5,862 bases of DNA from an uncultured Chloroflexota bacterium (GCA_903871975.1 CAIQIY010000072.1:1-5862), one strand, 5' to 3'. Counted from the first letter of the stretch, positions 1 through 5,862 are shown. A program made the numbers and translations. Notes: generated by a model not told the origin, from the sequence alone.

Positions 1-385
1 CACCACGGCGGCGCCCGACCCCGGGCTCCTGATCCGCGCCACGTGTCTGCGATACCATCGCAAGTACGTGGCGCGGTGCTTTTCCCTTGTCGATCACTGA
101 TGTGGTGTCTCCCACCACTCCGTCACCCACCAGTCGCAGCGCCAACGGCGAGCTTCAGCCGGCCACCACAGAGATCGGCATGCTGCGCTCCGGCGTCTCC
201 TGCTGCCGGTTTCGGTCCCCAGCGTGCCATCGGCGTGCCGCGCTGCTCATCCCGGATTCTGCAGGAGGGCAACCACGCGCTTCCTCGCGACGGCGTGCAT
301 GCTGGTGCCGGCGTGGCTGGCTGCGACCAGCGGCAGTACTGCTTGGCGGCTAGTCCGTTGATACTCACAGCACGTGATGTTGGCA

Positions 386-395
386 AATGATCATT
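386..395. repeat. 10-bp perfect palindrome in an AT-richer patch
   Basis: AATGATCATT is a perfect 10-bp palindrome, and GC pairs just outside it (383-384 with 396-397) extend the symmetry if one A is bulged. It lies in the least GC-rich part of the gene-free region, close to a CACGTG hexamer at 371-376. Short dyads of this kind can be operator sites for dimeric regulators, but no gene start is visible next to it, so any role is a guess. It could also be chance. Confidence 0.35.
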
Positions 396-480
396 GCAGT
401 AGGCTGCATCTGGCACGAATGCCGGACACATGAGCATATGAGCAGCGGGCTGGGCAATGGATCAGTCGGTTGCGGACGAT

Positions 481-550
481 AACCGAGAGGTTTCCATCTC
501 GGTTGATGCGGAACCGAGTAGGCAGTTTCTGCGCGTCGCCGGCCCTCGGT
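481..550. repeat. Alternating inverted repeats (AACCGAG / CTCGGTT)
   Basis: AACCGAGA at 481-488 pairs perfectly with TCTCGGTT at 497-504, giving an 8-bp stem with an 8-nt loop. A further AACCGAG lies at 512-518 and a further CTCGGT at 545-550, so the same half-site occurs four times in alternating orientation. In RNA, segment 1 can pair with 2, 2 with 3, or 3 with 4, the layout of mutually exclusive hairpins seen in attenuators. No U-tract, leader peptide or downstream gene supports that reading, so this is recorded only as a repeat. Confidence 0.45.
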
Positions 551-858
551 GATCTGCCCGCGATCCCGCGTGGCATGGCCAGGCAAGGCTCAGATCGCAT
601 GGCCACACCGTCGTCGGGAGCAGCGCGCGCGACGCTCGGGCGGCAGGTCCGCGGCATGCGGCGAGGCGCATCAAGCGCCGAAGCTGGCGGATCCCGGCGA
701 TGTGGCGCTGGCACGCCCGGTGTACCGATGCAGCGGGCCGGTACGGTCGCTTCGCTCGCCGGCCACGGGGCACGCGATGTCGCGGGAGCGGGCAACGGTG
801 GTTCGTCGCGCCACTCACCAGCGCGTGGTGGGGGCTCTTGATGTGTCGCCCCAATCAC

Positions 859-890
859 CGACCGGCGCCAGTCGTGGCTGCCGCCGGTCG
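859..890 (-). terminator. Candidate terminator hairpin after the last gene
   Basis: CGACCGGCG at 859-867 pairs perfectly over 9 bp with CGCCGGTCG at 882-890, and CAG/CTG (869-871 with 878-880) can add three pairs inside the loop. On the minus strand the hairpin begins 14 nt after the TGA of the dehydratase gene, which is where an operon terminator would sit. The sequence that follows on that strand is GTGATTGGGG, so there is no U-tract. It is therefore not a canonical intrinsic terminator; it may act with Rho or protect the 3' end of the message. Confidence 0.45.
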
Positions 891-904
891 CACAACGTCC
901 ATCG

Positions 905-2440
905 TCACATCGTCGCGCCGAGGATCCACGGATTGAACTCGTCCTCGCCGATGCCCTGAGCCTCGCTCAGGCTCAGTTGCCCCGACGCGACGGCGATCAA
1001 TCGCTCGAAGATCTCCTCGCCGACCTCGGCGATCGTCGCGCCCGCCAGCACCCGGCCGGCATCGATGTCCATGTCGTCGCGCATGCGCTCGTAGGTGACA
1101 CTGTTGGTGGCGATCTTGATGCTGGGCACCGGTTTGAAGCCAAAGCAGCTGCCGCGGCCGGTCGTGAACGCGATCAGGTTGCATCCGCCAGCCACCTGGC
1201 CGGTCGCCGAGACGGGATCATAGCCGGGCGTGTCCATGTAGACGAAGCCGGCGCTGGTGATCGGCTCGGCGTAGCCGTACACCGCGTCGAGTGGCATGCT
1301 GCCACCCTTGGCGACGGCACCGAGCGACTTCTCGAAGATCGTGGTGAGGCCGCCGGCCTTGTTGCCACGCGACGGGTTGTTGTCGATCTCGAACCCCTCA
1401 CGCCGGGTGTATTCCTCCCACCAGCGAATGTGCCCGATCAGCTGCTGGCCCACGGCCGGGGTGCGTGCACGGCGCGTCAGCAGGTGCTCGGCACCGTAGA
1501 TCTCGGGGGTTTCGCTCAGCACGGCAGTGCCGCCGTGGGCGACAAGCAGATCGGCGGCATGCCCGAGCGCCGGGTTGGCGGTGATGCCACTGAAGCCGTC
1601 GCTGCCACCACACTGCAGCCCGAGCACCAGCTCGGCGAGCGGCACCGGCTCGCGGCGCACGCGATCGGCCGCGGCGAGCAGTGGCTGCAACGCCGCCAGC
1701 CCGGCCTCGATCGTCGCCTGTACGCCACCGGCGTCCTGGATGCCGATGTAGGGGGGCAGATCAATCGCGCCAAGCCGTGTCTGCTGCGTACCGAGCAGAC
1801 TCTCGAAGTGATTCACCTCGCAGCCGAGGCCGACGAACAGATAGCCGGCGACGTTGGGATGACGCGCGAAGCCGGCCAGCGTGCGTTGCAAGACCTCGAG
1901 TTCGGGGCTGTTGTCGCGCGTCGCACAACCAGCACGATGCGTCAGCGCCACCACGTCGGTGACGTTGGGATAGCGCGGCAGCAGCTCGGCGCGCGCGCGC
2001 TCGGCGATGCGCCGCACGGTGAATGCCGAGCAGTTGACGGTGCCGAGCACAGCGATGGTGTTGCGGGTAGCGGCACGCCGCCCAGGCCGGCGATAACCCA
2101 TGAAGCTGCGGGGCTCGACCGGCGGTGGCGTGCGGATGTCGCTGCCGAACTCGTATTGCAGCTGCATCGCGCCGACCGCCAGGTTATGCGAGTGAACATG
2201 CTCGCCCGGCGCAATCGGTGCGGTGGCGAAGCCGATCACCTGGCCATAGCGATGGACAGGATCGCCGGTGCCACGGGCACGCAGTGCGATCTTGTGGCCC
2301 GCACCGATCGGTTGTGCGAGCTGCAGCGTGTATCCGGCCACGGTGAGCGTACGGCCGGCACCGAGCGGCGCCAGCGCGATCGCCACGTCGTCGGCAGGAT
2401 GCAGGCGCAATGCCGGGGTCTCCTGGAGTGCGATCAGCAT
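905..2440 (-). CDS. UxaA/GarD-family sugar-acid dehydratase (altronate dehydratase-like)
   Basis: This 511-residue protein belongs to the UxaA/GarD family, cytoplasmic metal-dependent enzymes that remove water from hexonates or hexarates to give 2-keto-3-deoxy acids. Residues about 10-86 form the N-terminal SAF-type domain, with GHK at 48-50, RYGQVIG at 64-70 and GEHVHSHN at 79-86; the last resembles UxaA more than GarD. The catalytic part carries GLGCE (204-208), QCGGSDGFSGITANP (276-290), NPSRGNKAGG (355-364), KSLGAVAKGG (371-380), TTGRG (426-430), IKIATNS (441-447) and MDIDAG (457-462). Length fits the family (about 495-525) and all major blocks are present, so it looks intact. The ATG at 2440 is chosen because AGGAGG lies 8 nt upstream and homology starts there; the open frame continues further upstream only as an out-of-frame reading of fmdB. 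It is the last gene of the operon. The substrate (altronate, galactarate or another sugar acid) cannot be fixed from sequence, so I give no symbol. No other uronate genes are in the window. Confidence 0.9.
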   Translation of the reverse strand: MLIALQETPALRLHPADDVAIALAPLGAGRTLTVAGYTLQLAQPIGAGHKIALRARGTGDPVHRYGQVIGFATAPIAPGEHVHSHNLAVGAMQLQYEFGSDIRTPPPVEPRSFMGYRRPGRRAATRNTIAVLGTVNCSAFTVRRIAERARAELLPRYPNVTDVVALTHRAGCATRDNSPELEVLQRTLAGFARHPNVAGYLFVGLGCEVNHFESLLGTQQTRLGAIDLPPYIGIQDAGGVQATIEAGLAALQPLLAAADRVRREPVPLAELVLGLQCGGSDGFSGITANPALGHAADLLVAHGGTAVLSETPEIYGAEHLLTRRARTPAVGQQLIGHIRWWEEYTRREGFEIDNNPSRGNKAGGLTTIFEKSLGAVAKGGSMPLDAVYGYAEPITSAGFVYMDTPGYDPVSATGQVAGGCNLIAFTTGRGSCFGFKPVPSIKIATNSVTYERMRDDMDIDAGRVLAGATIAEVGEEIFERLIAVASGQLSLSEAQGIGEDEFNPWILGATM

Positions 2441-2447
2441 CAGAGGG

Positions 2448-2455
2448 TCCTCCTC
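2448..2455 (-). promoter_or_regulatory. Strong ribosome binding site overlapping the fmdB stop
   Basis: On the minus strand GAGGAGGA, containing a full AGGAGG, lies 8 nt before the ATG at 2440 and overlaps the fmdB stop codon (TGA, 2456-2454). It is the best Shine-Dalgarno in the window and fixes the dehydratase start. Ribosomes ending on fmdB would finish directly on this site, which favours coupled translation. Confidence 0.8.
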
Positions 2456-2858
2456 AGGCCCAGCCCAAATCGTCGGGGCGCGCGTCACTGTCACGCTTGC
2501 CGGCACGATCGTCGGCATCGCGGTCGGCATCGGGGGTACCGAGCTCCTGCTCGAGCATCTCATCGACCATCTGGTTCCAGTCATCGCCGGCATCGTCGCC
2601 GAGTTCACGGCCGAGCTTTTTGGCCCAGCGCGCGATCGACTGCGGGTCCTGCTCGTCGAAGCCGGACAACATCGACGGATCGGCGAGCGCTTCGGTGCGG
2701 GCGTCCTCGCTGCGCAATTGCGCGACACGCGAGATCGCCCGGCGCACGTCGCGCGTGCCACAGCGCGGGCATGCCAGGTCGGCCGGATCGCGGTAGCCCG
2801 ACACCAGTCGCTGGAACCGGCCGTTGCACTGCGGGCACAGGTACTCGTAGATGGGCAC
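2454..2858 (-). CDS. FmdB-type zinc-ribbon protein
   Basis: This 134-residue protein begins MPIYEYLCPQC, the hallmark of the FmdB/CxxC_CxxC regulatory-type family. Cys8 and Cys11 with Cys30 and Cys33 (CPQC and CPRC) should bind one zinc ion in a small ribbon. Residues about 36-60 are basic, then acidic. Residues 61-107 form a conserved-looking segment (DPSMLSGFDEQDPQSIARWA at 61-79, then an acidic helix to about 106), and the last 27 residues are a highly charged, probably disordered tail rich in Asp and Arg. The family is named after a putative regulator of formamidase genes, but its biochemical role is not established; nucleic acid binding or protein contact is plausible for a ribbon of this type. 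The start is GTG at 2858, supported by the MPIYEY homology and GAGGTGA just upstream, which overlaps the pdp stop. It lies 3 nt after pdp and 13 nt before the dehydratase. An alternative long frame on the same strand across this gene is a shifted-frame artefact. Confidence 0.88.
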   Translation of the reverse strand: MPIYEYLCPQCNGRFQRLVSGYRDPADLACPRCGTRDVRRAISRVAQLRSEDARTEALADPSMLSGFDEQDPQSIARWAKKLGRELGDDAGDDWNQMVDEMLEQELGTPDADRDADDRAGKRDSDARPDDLGWA

Positions 2859-2861
2859 GGG

Positions 2862-2868
2862 TCACCTC
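2862..2868 (-). promoter_or_regulatory. Ribosome binding site of fmdB overlapping the pdp stop
   Basis: GAGGTGA on the minus strand contains the pdp stop codon (TGA, 2864-2862) and places GAGG 6 nt before the GTG start at 2858. It supports the GTG start and repeats the arrangement seen at the next gene junction. Confidence 0.7.
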
Positions 2869-4166
2869 ACCAGTTCAAGGATCAATGGCGGCACGGCGAC
2901 CGGCTCGACGCCGATGGTGATGGCATCGAGCAACGCTGGCACCTCGGCGGCGGCGGATGCTGCGCTGGCAGCGTGGATGCGCATCAGCGGCGCACCGGCA
3001 GCGATCGCATCGCCGAGCTGCACCAGCAACTCCAGGCCGACGGCATGGTCGATGGTGGCCCCCTTGTGGCTGCGGCCACCACCCAGTCGGTTCACCACAT
3101 GCCCCAGCGCGGCGCCATTGATCGCCTGGATCACCCCGGCGCGCGGTGCCACCAGCGCGACCCGGTGCGGCGCATGCGGCAAGCGCACCGGATCATCGAG
3201 CACCGCCGGATCACCGCCCTGAGCCACGACCATGCCGCGAAACGCCCGCCATGCGGCGCCACTCGCCAGCGTCTCGCGCAGCAGGGCACGCGCCGCCGCG
3301 TGGTCGTCACACCGCCCGGACAAGACCGCCAGCTCGCTGCCGAGCGTCAGGCAGAGCTCGATCAGGTCGCTGGGGCCATGGCCCTGCAGCGTCGCGATCG
3401 CCTCGCGCACCTCGAGCGCATTGCCGATCATGTGGCCGAGCGGCTGCGCCATGCTGCTGATCACCGCCGCCGTACGTCGGCCGGCATGTCGCCCGATCGC
3501 CACCATCGTCGCCGCGAGGCGCCGGGCGTCGGCCAGGGTCGTCATGAACGCCCCCGAGCCGCACTTGACGTCGAGCACAATGCAATCAGCCCCGGCAGCC
3601 AGCTTCTTGCTCATGATGCTCGCCGCAATCAGCGGGAGCGACTCGACCGTGCCCGTGACATCGCGCAGCGCGTACAGCCGCCGGTCGGCTGGCGCGAGCT
3701 CGGCACTCTGCGCCGCGATCACCAACCCACTGTGTGCCAGCACTGTGCGAAACTCGGCGGTGGTGAGTTCGGCGCGGAAACCCGGAATGGACTCGAGCTT
3801 GTCGATGGTGCCGCCGCTGAACCCCAGGCCACGACCAGACATCTTGGCGACCGGCATGCCGGCGGCGGCGACCAGCGGCGCCACCACCAGGCTGGTCTTG
3901 TCGCCAATGCCACCAGTCGAGTGCTTGTCGACGGTCAGCGGCGCGATATCGTGCACATCGAGCTGCTCGCCCGAACGTGCCATCGCCAGCGTCAGATCGG
4001 CGGTCTCGCGGTCATCCATGCCACGCAGTACCACCGCCATCGCCCAGGCAGCCATCTGCTCGTCGCCAATGCGACCGGCCGTGTAGCCATCGATGAGCCA
4101 GTCGAGCTCGTCGCGCGTCAGGCTGCCCCCATCGCGCTTCTTCACGATGCAATCGACTGCGCGCAT
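2862..4166 (-). CDS. pdp: Pyrimidine-nucleoside phosphorylase
   Basis: This 434-residue enzyme splits uridine, thymidine or deoxyuridine with phosphate into the base and (deoxy)ribose 1-phosphate, in cytoplasmic pyrimidine salvage. It has the three parts of the nucleoside phosphorylase II family: a helical N-terminal domain (about 1-65, starting MRAVDCIVKKRDG), the glycosyltransferase alpha/beta domain (about 75-330) and a C-terminal domain (about 335-434). The phosphate site DKHSTGG is at 80-86 and the family signature SGRGLGFSGGTIDKLE at 110-125. Arg168, Ser183 and Lys187, in YALRDVTGTV (165-174) and SIMSKK (183-188), correspond to known base-binding residues of Gram-positive PyNP. TGTV rather than the TATV of E. 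coli thymidine phosphorylase, and the overall resemblance to the Geobacillus enzyme, favour broad pyrimidine specificity over thymidine only; deoA would be the name under the narrow reading. The start ATG shares its A with the nnr stop (TGATG at 4168-4164), and GAGGG at 4177-4173 sits 6 nt upstream. No truncation or missing key residue was seen. Confidence 0.93.
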   Translation of the reverse strand: MRAVDCIVKKRDGGSLTRDELDWLIDGYTAGRIGDEQMAAWAMAVVLRGMDDRETADLTLAMARSGEQLDVHDIAPLTVDKHSTGGIGDKTSLVVAPLVAAAGMPVAKMSGRGLGFSGGTIDKLESIPGFRAELTTAEFRTVLAHSGLVIAAQSAELAPADRRLYALRDVTGTVESLPLIAASIMSKKLAAGADCIVLDVKCGSGAFMTTLADARRLAATMVAIGRHAGRRTAAVISSMAQPLGHMIGNALEVREAIATLQGHGPSDLIELCLTLGSELAVLSGRCDDHAAARALLRETLASGAAWRAFRGMVVAQGGDPAVLDDPVRLPHAPHRVALVAPRAGVIQAINGAALGHVVNRLGGGRSHKGATIDHAVGLELLVQLGDAIAAGAPLMRIHAASAASAAAEVPALLDAITIGVEPVAVPPLILELVR

Positions 4167-5788
4167 CAGCCGCCCTCGCCATGGCGCAGGCGCCGCGCCG
4201 CAGTCGGCAGCCGCGGCAGCAGGTCACTGGCCAACGCGCCCATCTCGCCGACCTCGTCGCGCACCAAGCGGCCGGCGGCACCGTGCAGGTACACGCCCAG
4301 CACGGCAGCATCGGCCGGCGCAAGGCCCTGGCAGATCAGGCCGGTGATCAGGCCGGCGAGCACGTCACCGGTGCCCGCGGTGGCCAGCGCCGCATTGGCG
4401 CCGGCGTGCACCACGGTGCGGCCGTCGGGGCTGGCGATGACCGTCGTGGCATCTTTCAGCACCACTACCTGGCTCCAGCGCTGCGCCGCATCGGCCGCCA
4501 ACGCCACGCGGTCGTCGGGCAATGTCGCGCAGCCGAGCAGGCGGCACATCTCGCCGGGATGCGGTGTGATCACGATCTGTCCGGGGGCACTGCGCTGCCA
4601 CCAATGCGGCCCGCCATCGCGCACATCACGCTCGAGGCCGCCCAGCACGCTGAGCGCATCGGCGTCGACGACCAGTGGCGGCAGCGTGCCACCCCCGGCG
4701 GCAGTGGCCTCGGCCGAGCCGCCCGGCCTGAAACCGATCGAGCCACGTGGCCGTGCGCCATCGAGGCCGAACAGTCGCTGGATGAATCCGACGGTCGGCG
4801 CGTCGCGACCGATGCCTGGCCCGACCAGCACCGCCTGTGCGGCCTGCGCCAGGGCCAGCACCTCGTCGGCGGCAGCCGGGCCGAGCGCACCCCATTCGGC
4901 GTCGGGCAATGATCGCAGGATGATCTCGGGGATGCGCCCGACGGCAGGCGTGCTGCGCGTCGTGGCGAGCGCAACCAATCCGGCACCGGCGCGGGCAGCG
5001 GCGGCGCTCGCCAGCCCGGCGGCACCGGGGTAGGCCGGCGATCCGGCGACCACCAGAGCAGTGCCGAACGTTCCCTTGTACGAATCGTCGGGGCGGGCCG
5101 GCAACAGGCGCCGCGCCAGCGCGGCATCGAGGCGTTCACTCATCACGAGCTCCAGTGCTGCGGGTGGAATCGGCAAGGCGATGGTTTCGAGCGCGCCGCA
5201 CAGCGCCGGGCCGTGTGCGAACAGACAGCCGCGCTTGATCGGCCCGGTGGCGATGGTGCGCGTGGCGCGAACGGCGCCGCCCGGTGCGGTGCCGGTGTCG
5301 GCGTGGAGCCCGCTGGGCACATCGATGCTGATCACCGGACGGCCACTCTGGTTGACGAGCGCGACGAGCCGCGCCAGCGTGCCGGCGAGTGGTCGCGATG
5401 TGCCACTGCCCAACAGCCCGTCGATGATGACATCGGCATCTGCCAGCAGCGCCCGCAGCGGGTCGTCGCCGAGCGTGGCGCCGTCGAGTGGTACCAGCCC
5501 GACGGCACGACATTCGGCCGACGGCCAGTCGCCATCACGCTCCTGACGCATGGCGATCAGCATCACCCGTCGGCCAGCTGCGTGGAGCCAGCGCGCCGCC
5601 ACCAGCGCATCGCCACCGTTGTTGCCCGGCCCAACCAGGATCACCAGGCGATCGCCGGCGGCGCCGAGTTCGGCGACGCGCTGTGCCACCGCGGTGCCAG
5701 CCTGGCGCATCAGGCCAGGCCAGGTTGCACCGGCTGCGACTGCTGCGACCTCGAGCGCGCGCATCTGTGTCGTCGTGACCAGCTTCAT
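4166..5788 (-). CDS. nnr: Bifunctional NAD(P)H-hydrate epimerase/ADP-dependent dehydratase
   Basis: This 540-residue protein repairs NADHX and NADPHX, the hydrated damage products of NADH and NADPH. The N-terminal YjeF domain (about 1-215) interconverts the R and S epimers; the C-terminal ribokinase-like domain (about 225-536) dehydrates the S form using ADP. In the first domain I see the usual opening MKLVTTTQMRALE, GPGNNGGD at 53-60, LLGSGTSRPL at 125-134 and DVPSGLHADTG at 156-166. In the second, KGTFG at 238-242, VVAGSPAYPGA at 246-256, GPGIG at 323-327, VVDADAL at 373-379, TPHPGEMCRLLG at 408-419 and AGTGDVLAG at 471-479, where Asp475 is the expected catalytic base. Length is slightly above the usual 490-515, partly because of a Gly/Ala/Pro-rich insertion at about 341-369. 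The ATG at 5788 is chosen because family homology begins there, although no Shine-Dalgarno precedes it at normal spacing. It is the first complete gene of the cluster and overlaps pdp by one base. Confidence 0.95.
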   Translation of the reverse strand: MKLVTTTQMRALEVAAVAAGATWPGLMRQAGTAVAQRVAELGAAGDRLVILVGPGNNGGDALVAARWLHAAGRRVMLIAMRQERDGDWPSAECRAVGLVPLDGATLGDDPLRALLADADVIIDGLLGSGTSRPLAGTLARLVALVNQSGRPVISIDVPSGLHADTGTAPGGAVRATRTIATGPIKRGCLFAHGPALCGALETIALPIPPAALELVMSERLDAALARRLLPARPDDSYKGTFGTALVVAGSPAYPGAAGLASAAAARAGAGLVALATTRSTPAVGRIPEIILRSLPDAEWGALGPAAADEVLALAQAAQAVLVGPGIGRDAPTVGFIQRLFGLDGARPRGSIGFRPGGSAEATAAGGGTLPPLVVDADALSVLGGLERDVRDGGPHWWQRSAPGQIVITPHPGEMCRLLGCATLPDDRVALAADAAQRWSQVVVLKDATTVIASPDGRTVVHAGANAALATAGTGDVLAGLITGLICQGLAPADAAVLGVYLHGAAGRLVRDEVGEMGALASDLLPRLPTAARRLRHGEGG

Positions 5789-5794
5789 GGCGCC

Positions 5795-5803
5795 ATTGTA
5801 CCA
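5795..5803 (-). promoter_or_regulatory. Possible extended -10 promoter directly before nnr
   Basis: The minus strand reads TGGTACAAT, an extended -10 (TGn) joined to TACAAT, which matches TATAAT at five of six positions. Its last base is 6 nt before the nnr ATG, so transcription would begin at or very near the start codon, giving a leaderless or nearly leaderless message; the lack of a Shine-Dalgarno agrees with that. The -35 is poor: the best I find is ACGACT (three of six matches) at 18-bp spacing. The competing explanation is that this DNA encodes the tail of an upstream gene, so confidence is low. Confidence 0.35.
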
Positions 5804-5862
5804 TCCTGCTGCGCCTGGAGTCGTACCAGCTGACCAGCCGACAGATCGAGGGCGATGTGGCG

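Larger units (their letters stand above)
1..904. other. Long gene-free stretch downstream of the operon
   Basis: I see no convincing gene in these 904 bases on either strand. Open frames of about 70-155 codons exist in several overlapping frames, but their translations are rich in Arg, Pro, Ala, Ser and Cys, match no family I recognise, have no well-placed Shine-Dalgarno, and look like the chance frames expected in GC-rich DNA. No tRNA or rRNA signature was found by eye. The stretch contains several inverted repeats (102-118, 386-395, 481-504 with related copies to 550, and 859-890). Around 360-440 it is visibly less GC-rich than the genes. A short plus-strand frame open from the left edge stops at 98-100 and could be the tail of a convergent gene, but 32 residues are too few to judge. 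The region could be ordinary intergenic DNA, a decayed gene or an unrecognised non-coding RNA locus. Confidence 0.6.

Noticed and set aside
102..118. GTGGTG/CACCAC hairpin with a 5-nt loop right after a plus-strand stop at 98-100
   Set aside because: A 6-bp stem without a U-tract is common by chance, and the 32-residue frame before it is too short to claim a gene, so it is not called a terminator.
175..315. Recurring CGGCGTG and ATCGGC-TGC words suggesting a diverged repeat
   Set aside because: Copies are short, irregularly spaced and diverged; no repeat unit or array can be defined, and there is no CRISPR-like spacing.
43..437. Short open frames near the left edge (43-390 and 87-353 plus; 123-437 minus)
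   Set aside because: They overlap one another on opposite strands and show no motif; Cys/Arg/Pro-rich translations look non-coding.
722..744. GTACCG/CGGTAC inverted repeat
   Set aside because: Only 6 bp with an 11-nt loop; expected by chance in a stretch of this size.
391..959. Overlapping short open frames on both strands (391-858, 462-854 minus; 470-841, 549-959 plus)
   Set aside because: Mutually overlapping, no recognisable domain, no good ribosome site, and composition typical of chance frames in GC-rich DNA.
2441..2761. N-terminal extension of the dehydratase to a start at 2761
   Set aside because: The extra 107 residues are an out-of-frame reading of fmdB, rich in Arg and Ser, whereas the ATG at 2440 has an excellent Shine-Dalgarno and matches where the family begins.
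977..2920. Plus-strand open frame of 647 codons antisense to the dehydratase and fmdB
   Set aside because: Same artefact: no family motif, and its codon pattern mirrors the real gene on the other strand.
2268..5033. Plus-strand open frame of 921 codons antisense to nnr, pdp and fmdB
   Set aside because: It runs opposite three well-recognised genes, its translation is rich in Arg, Ala, Ser and Pro without known motifs, and long antisense frames are expected in DNA with strong G/C third-position bias.

Overview
This window holds a compact four-gene cluster, all on the minus strand and filling roughly positions 905-5788, followed by about 900 bases (1-904) in which I find no credible gene. DNA is GC-rich, and the genes strongly prefer G or C at third codon positions. 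I infer a high-GC bacterium. The pyrimidine-nucleoside phosphorylase and the FmdB zinc-ribbon tail read like those I associate with Chloroflexota (class Chloroflexia), but this placement rests on remembered family resemblance, not a search.

In transcription order (right to left) the genes are: nnr (5788-4166), a bifunctional NAD(P)HX epimerase/dehydratase that repairs damaged nicotinamide cofactors; pdp/deoA (4166-2862), a pyrimidine-nucleoside phosphorylase; a small FmdB-type zinc-ribbon protein (2858-2454); and a UxaA/GarD-type sugar-acid dehydratase (2440-905). Spacing is very tight: nnr and pdp share one base (TGATG), pdp and fmdB are 3 nt apart, and fmdB and the dehydratase are 13 nt apart. 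The ribosome binding sites of the last two genes are built over the stop codon of the gene before. This strongly suggests one operon with translational coupling. A 9-bp perfect hairpin 14 nt after the last stop codon is a plausible transcript end, although it has no U-tract.

The start of the operon is ambiguous. Just before nnr there is an extended -10-like element and no Shine-Dalgarno, which fits a promoter giving a nearly leaderless transcript. An open minus-strand frame from the window edge also ends in an ATGA overlap with the nnr start, so an upstream gene may continue the operon beyond the window.

The four functions do not form one known pathway: cofactor repair, nucleoside salvage, an uncharacterised zinc ribbon and hexarate/hexonate breakdown. 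Two of the enzymes feed central carbon metabolism (ribose or deoxyribose 1-phosphate, and a 2-keto-3-deoxy sugar acid). I see no mobile element, CRISPR array, tRNA, rRNA, toxin-antitoxin or defence system. The less ordinary points are the pairing of a sugar-acid dehydratase with pdp, an insertion in the Nnr kinase-like domain, and several inverted repeats in the gene-free left third.
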